NCBI GenBank assembly: GCA_019787685.1
Contig: JAHNUO010000005.1
Span: forward strand, 186,001-250,000
Length of the DNA stretch: 64,000 nt
Source of the DNA: Chiua virens
Taxonomy: Eukaryota > Basidiomycota > Agaricomycetes > Boletales > Boletaceae
Direction: 5' to 3'
The position numbers and the translations under genes are program-made. This document shows, piece by piece, positions 43,554 to 54,871 of this stretch (position 1 is its first letter; each line of letters starts with the position of its first letter). Under the pieces are notes generated by a model. The model did no database searches, was not told the DNA's origin, and worked only from the letters and a program-made list of their open reading frames with translations.

Positions 43554-46530
43554 ATGTTTGTCCAGCGCGCTTCAATCCATGCTCTCGCACTCGTATTGGC
43601 ATGTGGCCTTTTCGGAGGTACCTCCCGCCAGACGACGCTAGTAGCAGGCTCATCTCCGAGTCTCGACGTCACCCTGACGAGCGGAACATTCCGTGGTTTT
43701 GCCAACGCGAGTGGAATTGACGCTTGGCTTGGGATTCCGTTCACACAACCTCCCATTGGACCGCTGCGTTTCAAGGCGCCTGTGCCTATCACCCAGCCGT
43801 TACAAGGCATTCAATATGCATCGCGATTTGGGGATGCATGTCCGCAGCCTTCGTCATCAAGTCTTGGCGCCAACATGAGTGAGAATTGCTTGTTCTTGAA
43901 TGTATGTTCCCGTGATCGGTCAATTCTGGAGTATATCTGCAAGGTGCTGAAACACGTTTATTAGGTATGGCGGCCAACAGGAACACTCGCAGGCGCGACA
44001 CTTCCAGTGATGGTTTGGTTCCATGTACGTCTAATTTTGGACTCTGCCAGGTTTCCATTTATTCCATGTGTAGGGAGGTGCATATACGACTGGGTTGGCT
44101 CCCGCTATGTGAATTCTGTCAACTAAGTTTCCACTAACATGTGCTATGCAGTGCATCTTCCGATCCTGGATATGATCCTACGAGTGAGTACTTCCTTGTT
44201 CTCGCCAACACGATTTCACCGTGATGATCCACTGTAGGGATAATTAACCTGAGTGTAACGAATGGGAAACCAATTATTTTTGTTTCAATGTGAGTTCAGG
44301 AACCAATTTTTCGTGCTGGAAAGTGGTCTGACACACGTTCGCATTCAGAAATTACCGGCTAAATACGTTTGGTTTTGTAATATTCTCTAACATGAGCTCG
44401 TCTCGCTGGAAAGAATTGACGATTGTTGATAGTTGGCGAGCGCCGATATCCCCCCTGAAGATCTCAACGCTGGCCTTTTGGACCAGAGGGCTGCGCTGGT
44501 ATTCATACAAAAGAATATTGCGCACTTTGATGGCGATCCATCCAAGGTACTGACGTTTCCCCGTGACCTGCATCATACTCACTGTTCAATCAGGTGACCC
44601 TCTGGGGTCAGGTAGGTCTCCATTTTCGACCCGCCAACCATCAATGACGATGGAACCCAGTCTGCCGGCGGTGGCAGCGTCGAAGCACAAATGCTGTATG
44701 CAACTGAACCCACCTTGTTTCGTGCCGTGATAGCAGATTCATCTACTGGCCCGTTGTAAGTTAGTTTCAAGGATATTATACCCTTTTCTTTCCTGATCAA
44801 TCTCGTTAGCAAAAACGCGCCGTATGCCTGGCAGTACGATAAACCAGGGATGCCATACTCCCGTTTGCTGACTGCAACGGGGTGTCTGGCTGGACCTGGC
44901 TCCATCCCATGCTTGCAGCAAATGCCATACGAGGTACAGTCTTTTCTTTCATCAAGTTGTCGTAAAATAATGTCCATAATCGAATCCTGATGGAAGACAC
45001 TCCTGAATATCAGCAACGGAATGATTGAATCTACATTCATTGGGCAGTTATGGGAACCTGCGATTGGACCTGCTGGAAGCTTTGCCCCAGAGAGGCCCTC
45101 ACAGAGGATTCTAAGTGGAAATTACCTCCATGTGCCCTACCTCGGTGGAACCAACGTATGTTCGTCGAAAAAGTATGTTATTATAACCTAACATACCCCC
45201 ATCGCATAGGTCAACGAAGGAACGTTCGTCAGCCAAACAATTTATGGTTTGAACCTATCTCCCTCTGAGCAGAATGCTGCCTTTCATCGCTGGATATCCC
45301 AAACCATGGTGGACAACTCGACGCTGACACCGAATGTCATTGCTGGCATCGACGTCGTGTTTCCCGTAAATGACAGCACTTATGGCGGCGCGTGGCACAC
45401 TGGCGACATGCTGTATGACAGGACTGAAACATGGTACACGGATGCCACGTTTCTTGCGTCGAGACGATTTCTCTTCGAGCATGGTGCATCGCTACAGCCA
45501 ATGTGGGGATACTATTTCGCAGAGTTTGTCCCGGGAACACCACCTGCTCTGGGGGGTGAGTTTATCTACGTTCACTATCTGCTGGATCTTACAAAGCGCA
45601 GTTTACCATGAATCCGAGTTGTTGTTTGTATTCGGCCCGGTCCCTGACATCTCGCAAGTGGAGTTTGCAAATCAAATGACAGAGCATTGGATCAATTTTG
45701 TCCATGATATGAATCCTGGGCGTACGTACTGATCTGTCCCAGCACCCGAAAACGGAAGTCTAACTCGTTTCTTACCCTTTTAGCCGATTGGCCAGCGTAT
45801 GATACGTCCTCTAGATATGTCATGCAGCTGATGCGGAACAATATCACCCTCATTCCTGATGGTGAGACTTCCATCCGAGTTTCCCGCGGCTGTGTTCCGA
45901 CTGACAATTCAAACCGTGCAGACTTTGACATCGTCAGAACCGATTACCTCAATTCACCTACCGTCCTGGACGCGTTTGAGAAATGAATCGATCACGGTTG
46001 AACTTTTCATCTATTATTTCTTGTGTTTTGCACGACATCGTATCAGATGCATGTTTTCTTGTTGATAGATTTGAATATCCAGCAGTTATGGTCGTTCGTG
46101 GGTATGTCCGATGTTCCCCATCCGACGACGTTTACACCGTACTCTCCAAACTTATCGACTGAGAGCTTAGAATTTATTTTCCGGTAAATCGGCGCTTGAG
46201 CTCACGTCCGTCTTGAAACTGGTTGTCCCTGTCAAACTGTGCGAGCCTCGTATCGATGGGTGTGTCGACGACCACTGGCGAATCGAATTCTCAGATGTCG
46301 GACCAGAGGTGCCGAGGTGATCCTTGAACTCGGACGCATTTCCCATCGCAACCTGAGACTTGTGCGGAAATACCCACACCCGACGTGATTGAAACGATGT
46401 GAGGTGCTTGGAAAAGAACGTGACATGGCAGCACAAAGCGCTCAGATACGAACTAAGAGCTGGTTTTAGGTCGTGTTGCGCACAAAGTCCGCGTGTGAGG
46501 GACAATCATGGTTCCAGCTTGATGGGCATG
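43280..46530. repeat. Tandem duplication, unit 2
   Basis: Second copy of the repeat that starts near 39190. Start codons are 3959 bp apart and stops 3984 bp apart. Introns align as well as exons, so the duplication was genomic. The shared tail ends near 46530 after ggttttaggtcgtgttgcgc. Confidence 0.75.
43554..45986 (+). CDS. Type-B carboxylesterase, copy 3 (intact)
   Basis: The only one of the three esterase copies with a start and an unbroken frame. A signal peptide ([21 protein letters not shown]) leads into [31 protein letters not shown] and [15 protein letters not shown]. Oxyanion region: WFH/GGAYTTG (two Gly, then Ala). Nucleophile: [13 protein letters not shown], with Gln where most members have Glu before the Ser. 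Then [26 protein letters not shown], probable catalytic His in [15 protein letters not shown], and TVLDAFEK at 45986. About 13 exons; all tested junctions hold. It lies in tandem with copy 2, and copy 1 is inverted 35 kb away. Expected to be secreted; substrate unknown. The altered GESAG and HGGG motifs suggest a divergent subfamily. Confidence 0.88.
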
Positions 46531-48558
46531 TTCGATCTCGAGATGGATATATATCCTGAAATCGAATCAATGGAAAGAAAAGGGTGGCCAGTGTAAAAGA
46601 TGCAATGGTATTAGGGTACTAATACAGGTGATAGTGTATGCTACGAGTCCCATGTATCCAGAAATGTACAAATGAAACACGTTTAAAAATCTAGGCATAT
46701 AGTCGTTCGGCGTCATCGTCAACCCCACCCCCATAATCATCATCTATGACATCATTGTGACCGAAAACGGCGCAGAATCGAGGGCACAAGCGAACAGGGA
46801 CCAGCTGTTGGGAAGGGAAAACTGGTTTACCGTGTCAACAAGTGGGCGAAACCCCAAAGCCACGGGTGGCGGCGTGCACGACCGCTGCACGGCTAGGCCG
46901 GGGGCGTTTCCACGCTGGATGACGTCTTTCCCTCGGTGCGCAGCTGTGACAGACGTACGAGCGCGATCCGCCGTGAATCTCTCTCGTCTTGCCATGCCTA
47001 GGAGTCGTCAGCATGCGCTGTCGCAAATCCAACGAGGGACGCACCCGTGTTTGCACGTCAGCCAACAGTGACTGCACGCCTTTGAATGCTCGCTGCTAAA
47101 TATACACCAGCGGGAATAACAATCTTGGGCGGTGTCCATGTAGGCCAGGGACTGCGCGTATGGTCAGTTATTCTCTGTCGGGGAGGTGGGAAAATGGTGA
47201 CCGACCTCCTCCGATCGTGCTTTTTCGTTGTCGCGCATGCAGGCATCCTGGAAGAGCGGTTCGCGCTGGTGGCATTTAGAACACGTGCGGATGGGGACGA
47301 CAAAGTTGCACATTGCTGTGCCAGACGGACATGATGAGCGTCCATGGACGTAAAGGGAGATCACATACCTATAAACGCTGTTCGTAGCTCGTCACAAGGA
47401 AAGGCAAAAGCTGTATGCAAGGACAAGACAGAACGAGACGGTCAGAGCACAAGGGAAACCACCCCCCAAATGGGCTCGCAGTTTATATCCGATGCGGAGA
47501 GGCTATGGACGAATGTTTATGGTGCCATCCACAGAAGCCGATGATCCGCTGTGTTCGTTTCTGAGCATAGGAGGCCACCTTTCCACGCGGGCAGAGCACA
47601 ATTGCTTTGTTGACCGGATGTGGAGAACGTGGGGTGCAACAATAGCCGGTGGACTCCGCCATTGGTGTTTCCAATGAGGCCAGATTTGGGTGCGGGAAGG
47701 TGTTCCTTTGGATAAATCGGTGCGTGTGGATTGAGACGGTCTGGGTTACTGGTCATGTGGAGCTGGGAGAAGACGCATCAGATTGGACCCTCGCTATTCA
47801 GTCAGTAGCATTCCTTGGAATTCCGAGTCCTCGGTCGAGAAGTTCAAGTGCACACGTACCCTCGGGGCAAGACGGCGATACCGTCACGCGCATTGCCCGC
47901 AGAGTGATCCGATTGTCGACGGGTGCCGCAGTATGCGGTGATTGGCACCTCAACGATCCGACGAGCCTTAAAAGTTCACCGTCGGCGGAAGTCTGAAACG
48001 TTCTGCATAAATTTCTCGGTCACTAACAAAGCCGGCTTTGACGCACACGTCCTAAAACGTCTTTCACGCCCACATCCACTGGGCCATTGGCAAATTACGA
48101 CTCATCGCTAGAGTCCGACATCAAAAGCTTGTCAATGAAGGCAGTAAGCGGACCGCAACGCTTCGCTATGTAAGTACTAGTCACCACAGGAAATGAAAGT
48201 ACCAAGATTATTGTGCTGCGGGATCAGACCACAAAAAAAATAGTGTCCCAGGCCTAGATTAACGTTTATCCCCAACGGATTGGTCGTCGTTGATTACAAC
48301 AACGTGAACTAGCACGGCCTGGAGGCTGGAGGCTGGTACGGAGATGTACAAAATTTGACAGGTTCGAGGCTTCCAGCTCGAGTGATTCTAACAGCGACAC
48401 TCAAGCACCTCAAGCATCGATCGACGTTGAATTGGGAACGCTAGGCTTTGCTGGAGAACTAGCAGCAAACTGGATATCAATTCCATCAATTATGCTGTGT
48501 TGCGCCGACGGGTTCGTTCATTTCCTCGCTATTTCCTTCTCGTTCGTTCACGACGACG
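45987..48558. other. Intergenic, 2.6 kb
   Basis: The first 540 bp are the tail of duplicated unit 2. Between 46740 and 47350 the sequence is more GC-rich and has several overlapping short frames on both strands, none with a recognisable domain. A run of A (48233-48240) and a GGAGGCT direct repeat near 48320 are the only other marks. Promoter of the paraoxonase-like gene at the end. Confidence 0.45.
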
Positions 48559-49903
48559 ATGTTGTTGAAAGCGGCAACGGTTCTCGCATTCATCCTAGTA
48601 CGTTTTTTTTCATCAGTCCCATTACTCAGATTCCTTACCCTGCACAGGCCCTCTCCGTCTACCGCAGCGGCCGCGTTGCATGGAACCACATCCTCACTAA
48701 ACCCGACCTCCCAAACGCCTACTACGTCGGCGGCAACTGGACCTCCCACTGCTCCCTCATCACAGATCCCACCTCCAACGACGTCAACTTTTGCGAAGAC
48801 ATTCTCTTTTGGGACCACCTCGATGTCCAGGGTACCCTCACGGACCGCCTCGTCCTCCTCGGCTGCGACCCGAACCGAAAAGCCTGGAACACCGTCATGG
48901 GCCCCCTCCTTGACCCCGCCCCGCGCGGGCCACCTCTTCCTCTACGTCCCCACCACCGCCATCGTGCACCGCGTGACGCTCAAAGATTACCCCGCCGGGC
49001 ACGACTTCCACCCCCTCGGAATGGACGTGTACCCGTCCACGAACGGGTCCTCGTCCACGCTGTTCATCGTCAACCACGCGCGCGAGGAAACGACGATCGA
49101 GCAGTTCGTGCTCGACCCAGGACACCCGACCGAGGCGCAGTACATCCGCACGCTGCGCGCGCCGCAGTTCGTGAGCCCGAACGCGCTCGCGATGACGAGT
49201 CCGACGAGCTTTTATGTGAGCAACGACCATGCGGTGACGAGGCGCGTGCCGGGGGTGGGGCACGTGTTGCCCGTGGTGGAGTCGATTGGGGGGTTCCCGC
49301 TCAGCTGGGTGGCGCATGTCTCCCTCGACGACGGGGATGCCGGGACGCTCACACACACGGTCGTCGCACGCGGGATCGCCTTTGCAAACGGCGTCGCGCG
49401 TTCACCTGATCATACCCAACTCGCGGTCGTCTCTACCTCGCTCGGGCTCGTGCATCTCTATACCATCGACGACTCCGTCACGGGCGCGCTCACGTTTTCG
49501 CATAGCGTGCCTGTGCCGTTCTTCCCTGACAATATCATGTATGATGATACTGGCGCGCTTGTTGTTGCGGGGCACCCGCATTTTCCGTCGTTGGTGGCTG
49601 TTGCGGCGAATAAGAGTGGGGCGATGGCGGGGAGCTGGGCGGTATCGCTGACGCCGTTGTCCAACACGACCCACTTTGCATCGGAGAGCGATGCGCGCAA
49701 GAGGGCGTACGACGAACGAGCACCGACGTCGGCGGCGAAGTTTGCACCCGCGGTCACGACGCACGAGGTGGAGACGTTGTTCCAGAGCGATGGATCAGGT
49801 GTTTGGGACGTCGTCGACGACGTTGAGGGATGCGAGGACGGATACGATTTATGTCGCGGGGCTGTACGAACGGGGTGTGCTGGTGTGTCGTCCGCGTGTT
49901 TGA
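48559..49903 (+). CDS. Paraoxonase/arylesterase-like beta-propeller protein (frame disturbed)
   Basis: Calcium-dependent hydrolase fold of the PON/SMP-30 type. Exon 1 (48559-48597) is a signal anchor, MLLKAATVLAFIL, joined to the exon from 48648 (ALSVYRSGRVAWNHIL, LPNAYYVGGNWTSHCSLI, FCEDILFWDHL). Then HLFLYVP, GHDFHPLGMDVYPS, TLFIVNHAREETTIEQF, SPNALAMTSPTSFYVSNDH (the Asn/Asp metal-binding region of PONs), GIAFANGVARSPD, FFPDNIMYDD and YVAGLYERGVLVC. Two one-base shifts occur: one in GGG at 48927-48929 and one near 49798-49799. Removing one base at each gives a continuous protein ending at 49903. I treat these as probable sequence errors, but a young pseudogene is possible. Very GC-rich compared with its neighbours. 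Confidence 0.78.
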
Positions 49904-50190
49904 ACTGATCGCACGGAGATCGCCAGTCAAAGACATGCTCATTCGACATACAAAATTATTTATCGAGGAAACGAAAAAGGTGAAAAGCTACCATCCCCAT
50001 GGAGCGGGGACACATTCCTGTCAAAAGAGGTGTCAAGTACTATGTAGAACTAGTTGGCTGCAAACAGGAAAAATAAAAAAACGGTGTCGCCTAGTGAACA
50101 GATAAAGAAAAGGAGATGTACAGACTATGGCGTTCAATATACCCTAGCACACCATAGAGAGAGAGCGGACAACATTTCACTACATGATCA

Positions 50191-51524
50191 TCAAAAGAAA
50201 TTCGGAAGGAATGATCTACAAAGGAAGATGTCAGTCTGGCGTGCAAGACCATGCAAGCCCACGTACACAGCACCCATTCCAATCGCGAATGCCGCGACGC
50301 CCCATGCAAACGACTTGTTTCTGGGTTCCAGTTGGAACCGCGATACACGCTTATTCGTCACCATTTGCCGTTCCCCTGTCTCCGGTTCCTTGAAATTGAA
50401 CCGGAGCTCGTCCTTTTTCTCGTCCTCTCTCTCCCTCTTCAATGGTGGGGCTGCCTCGGGCACAGGGTCGTCCGTCTGCATTTTTGCCAGGTCCCGTTCA
50501 GCCTTCAATCGTTCGATCAACTCCTTTTGCTCGGCAATGTCCTGGGTCATGCTCGGCTTTGCAAGCTCGATCGTCTCTGCTTCCTCCTCCACGACGGTCT
50601 CATCCGAGCCTGCAGGGGTGGTCACCTCGGTCACGCGAACAGCGCGGGCAATGCGGACAGGGTTTCGGTGATTTGATAGGCGAGGGGTACCGGAATTGGC
50701 GCCGGGCTTTTTGTCCGTGCAGATCGACGGGGGGGTGGTAGATTGCTGGTCGACTGTTGTGCAGGAGGTTGTGCAGGGGACAGTGCGGGCGAAGATTCCC
50801 TCCGTCGTTTGGGGGCGGGCGTGCTCATGGAGGACGCAGGGGTGAGCAACGCCTTGGCGGGACTCGAGACGGGAGACGATGGCGGGGCAGGCCTTGGGAG
50901 TGCCCTTTGCGGTCGAGCGACGATACGTGGCCTTTGGATCAGGGGTAGCCTTGGCGATATGCTGAATGACGTCGCGCAAGTGGTAGGCGTCTGCAAAGTC
51001 GGGGCTGAGGGCGAGGGTGGGGGAGATCCAGGTGCCGGCGAGACGAACGATGGCGGGTTCGCGTGCGGAACCGTTGTTGCCGGCGAGTTCAAAGTTTTCT
51101 TTGGCCCATTGGGTTTCTTTGCGTTCGTCAATCTCAGAGGCTTCGGGGAAGGCGGCGCGGAACATGGTGGTGAGGCTGATGGCGCCGGTATCGTAGCGGC
51201 GGAGGATAAAGGCATGGCCGGAGGGCTGAGTGGAAGCGTTAGGATGAATCAAGGATATGAGACGTCGGACGTACGGTGGGGATTTTGAGACGACCGACCT
51301 GGTTAAAAAAGGGGGTCAATTAGAAGGAAACGCGAGATGGAATAGGACATACGAGGACTTCATGGCCATCGCGATCAAGACACTGATATTTCACAGGGGA
51401 CCATTTGGACAAGTCCACTGTTAAAACGGTGAGTTTGTATACGAAACTATGCTTGAGACTACGTACGAGACTTGAGGTTTGGGTTTTGGTGTTTTATAGG
51501 GAGTTCGGGTCTGTGTGCAGGCAT
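50191..51524 (-). CDS. bqt4: Bqt4-like APSES/KilA-N protein with C-terminal membrane anchor
   Basis: In fission yeast Bqt4 sits in the inner nuclear membrane and anchors telomeres to the envelope. The start at 51524 (MPAHRPELPIKHQNPNLK) joins SKWSPVKYQCLDRDGHEVL, VGRLKIPT and PSGHAFILRRYDTGAISL, then TMFRAAFPEASEIDERKE and AGTWISPTLALSPDFADAYHL. This is the APSES-like domain without the usual long DNA-binding context. A Ser/Pro-rich linker with PKRRRES and RRSARTKSP, a coiled coil (QDIAEQKELIERLKAERDLA) and one membrane helix (WGVAAFAIGMGAVYVGLHGL) follow. The linker lies in a different register from the APSES exon: either a 34-nt intron or an extra base in GG near 50892 explains it. The gene lies 135 bp downstream of PFK on the same strand. 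Confidence 0.82.
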
Positions 51525-51659
51525 GGATGAGGAAAAACGAGGACGTAAACGGAATTGTAAGAAAACGTGCAAACTCGTTCAAAACGCGTCTAGCCATGGG
51601 AATTTCAACAGCCATTATTTCAATCTCCGACACCGCGTCACTTGATAAACATTCTAATC

Positions 51660-54611
51660 TCACATCAACTCAGACCGTCCCGCCAACGCCTCCGCTAAAT
51701 CCTTGAACCCAGCCCACCACACCGCCTTCCCTCGTCGATGCTTCATATCCGCGTGTGTCACCATATCCTGCACCGACACCCACTTCAACTGTGCTCCCCT
51801 GAATCGTAATCACGGCTGCGCTCTCTGCCGGCGCAACCTTCACCCGACTGGGCTGCACTTGCAACTTGGCGTGGTGTTCCTCCAAAAATGACATGCAGCG
51901 CAACGAGAGACGTGTCGCGCGTGCACGGTCCATCGGGGAGGGGACCCCACCTTGGAGCGTGTGTCCGAGCGAGGCCGAGCGCGAGTCAAACAGACTCCCT
52001 CCCTCTTCTTTGATCATCTTGGTGATCACCTCCGTCGTGTACACCGTCGACGCACATTCGTTTCTGTCAACAACAGCTGGAGGAACGAGACAGGGAAGAC
52101 AGGTAGGACTCACCGAATGACGAGACGTCCTTCGCTCTTGCCTTTGGCATCCTAATCCGTAGCGTATTTTGAGGAACTTGGCATCATCGCGTAATAAATC
52201 GAGATCCATCCCTCGTTCCGGGGTATACACCAACGACGCACCCGTCTTTTTCTCCATCAACACTCTGAGCCAATGATTCAGGAAGAACACGTACCGCCAA
52301 CGCACCCATCGTCGCGATATACCCACACTTTCCACCCTGCGTCTCAACGACAAACACCCGGTTCCGACTCGCGGACGCACTCTGCTTGATCGAATCGCAC
52401 GCATCCACGAGCGCATTCAGACTCGTGTCACTCCCCAAACTAAACTCGGTCAACGGCACATTGTTCGAGATTGTCGCCGGAAGATGTGCCATCGGAATGT
52501 TGAACGACGGATACAGCTTGCGCGCATTGTCCAGGATCAACAACGAGTTGAAGGCTTCAAAGCCACCGATGAGCATAAGACCTTGTACATTGTGCTCTTG
52601 CAAACGAGACGCGACGGCGCCGAGGTCAACTTCAGGGAGGATGCGGTTCGTACCGAGTTCAGAACCACCGCGGGCGGCCCAACCATCCACACCGAGCCAA
52701 GAGAGCTCGTGAATGTTGTCGTCCAGGAGACCACGGAAACCATTGTGTACTGCAAGTGGGGTATGTCCTTGCTTGATGCAGTACCGGACTGCGGCGCGCG
52801 TGGCGGCATTCATCCCTCCAGCCGGCGCACCAATGCTATGGCAGTCAAACGTCATGAATATATCACTGCAAGAATACGAAAGAGGGCTTACTGCATGATG
52901 GCAATCCGCATCCGCTGTAAACGGACATTAGTCGTGACGAGTGACTCGGCTCAAACATCATAACGAACCTGATCCTCGGGCAATTGCTTCTCTGTGTAGA
53001 GCGTCGAAATAGTGAAAAAGTTCTCCAAGCTCTGGACGAACTCTGGGTCACGCAAGGACATTGCTTTGGTGAATTCCTTTGCCGCAATCGCATCGGCAAC
53101 TGCTTTGGTCTACACCAATAAGCATATATGCGCTGAATTGTAAATGAAATCACACCATTGCAACAGCTTCCATCAGAGGAACGCGAGTGATCTTGTTTTC
53201 ACGGATTCCGATCATGTACGAGGGCGTGTCGGGAGTAGCCTCTAGCAGGGCATTGACGGCTTCGACGCCCTGAAGCGTAGGCTACGAGAAGAGTGTGAGA
53301 AGGTGGTTTCTGATGAAAACAACCTGCTCACCAATGTGCGGTCAAGGGCGCACGGTTTGCCGCCGCGCTGAGTGTGTCCCAGTGTAGTGACACGTGTGTC
53401 CAGCCCAAGGCGTTCAGTGAGAACGTCCTTGACGTAATTGGCATGAATAGGTTGGAGATTGGAGTCGTGGGCTCCTTCAGCGACGATGACGATAGTTTTG
53501 CGTTTGCCAATTTGACGGTGCTGTGGAGAGTCAACAAGGGAAAGACAAGACATGAACAAGAGACATACGCGCTGGATCGTTTCGCACATAAAGTCCTCCC
53601 AAGGATTCGCCTCGGGAGGGCGTTCGGGAATGAATATGAAATCCGCACCCCCACTATCAGCACATGGTCAACGTGGTGGTTCTGGACACGACTCAACCGG
53701 ACGTACCTTACACCAGCAAGCAGGGCCAGCCAGCCACAATGCCTGCCCATGACCTCGAGCACAAAGGCTCTCGAGTGCGATGCGGCAGTGGAATTGATGT
53801 TGTCGATCGCTTCGCATATCCTATGCAAGGCCGTCGGCGCGCCGATAGGTGAGATCGGTCATGCTCATGTCGTTATCGATGGAGCCAACGAGCCCAACGA
53901 TGCGAAGATGACCATGCTTGGCGAGCTGTTCTGGGGTGATTTTACCCTGTGCGTGGAGGGACTCGAGGAGGGTGGGCCATTCAAGGCGGAAGATGTCGGC
54001 TCCGGTGAGAGAACCGTCACCACCACAGACGACGAGCGCGTCGATCCCTTCTTGAATCAGGTTGTATGCGGCGGAGAGACGACCTTCTGAGGTGCGGAAT
54101 GCCTTTGAACGGGCAGTTCCGATGAGTGTACCACCCTGAACGCGGTTGAAGCTCGGGTCACGACGAGCGTCAATCGCGACGTACCTCTGCAAACCAACCA
54201 CGGACGTCATCGAACCCGACGCGAACGATGTAGCGACCTTTGAGGGAGCGGCCATCGGGATGATCGGAGGTGCCGTCGCGAAGGAGACTACCGTCGCCGA
54301 AACGCAGGTTCTCGAGGAGGCTAGAGTAGGAGCTGCCGCGCACGCGTTGGACGACGCTAGGATCGGCGAGGGGCTCGTTGTAAGGGACGTGTCCCCTGGG
54401 TGTTGCCGCGCACGAGGCCCTCGTAGCCCTCGCGGACGATGTAGGTTTCGCATCCTCTGCAGCGAGTGTTCGGTGACGGAGGCGCGCAAGATCAAGACGA
54501 GACTTGCCTGAGGATGCCGACCTTGACGACGGAGCGCACGACGGCGTTCATGCCTGCGCTGTCGCCGCCAGAGGTGAGGACGGCGATCTTCATGCGGGGC
54601 AAGAAAGACAT
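51660..54611 (-). CDS. PFK1: ATP-dependent 6-phosphofructokinase
   Basis: Glycolytic enzyme making fructose 1,6-bisphosphate; eukaryotic two-half type. The start at 54611 gives [20 protein letters not shown], the ATP-binding N-terminus. N-half blocks: [57 protein letters not shown] (catalytic Asp) and [15 protein letters not shown]-half regulatory blocks: [65 protein letters not shown] and [12 protein letters not shown], ending [18 protein letters not shown] at 51660. Three one-base shifts occur: CCCC at 51796-51799, CC at 52151-52152 and CCCC at 54393-54396. Removing one base at each restores family consensus. In a central metabolic gene these are most likely sequence errors. Divergent from the exchanger gene across 260 bp. 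Confidence 0.92.
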
Positions 54612-54871
54612 TGTGGTGGACGTTCAAGTGAAGATGGCGGCGATAGTGGCGATATGTACCAAGTCGTAACCGCTGGTGACTCAAGCGGCCCATTGCGGGC
54701 TTCCGCACTGTCAAGCTCGTCGTACAACACGTTCCGGACGACGTCCAAGCTCACCCAGACTGCATTGCGCTCTGCTCATTCAGAATCACACACGTTGAAC
54801 ACTGCTAGTGATGACATAAGCTCATTGGATCACGCTTGTGTTATCACCTCCATGCTAGCACCGTGCTCGTC
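54612..54871. promoter_or_regulatory. Divergent promoter region between PFK1 and exchanger gene
   Basis: 260 bp between two start codons pointing away from each other, so it must carry both promoters. No named element is recognisable by eye. Confidence 0.55.

Noticed and set aside
48895..49356. Minus-strand 153-codon frame
   Set aside because: Antisense of the GC-rich paraoxonase-like exon; Arg/His-rich and without a domain.
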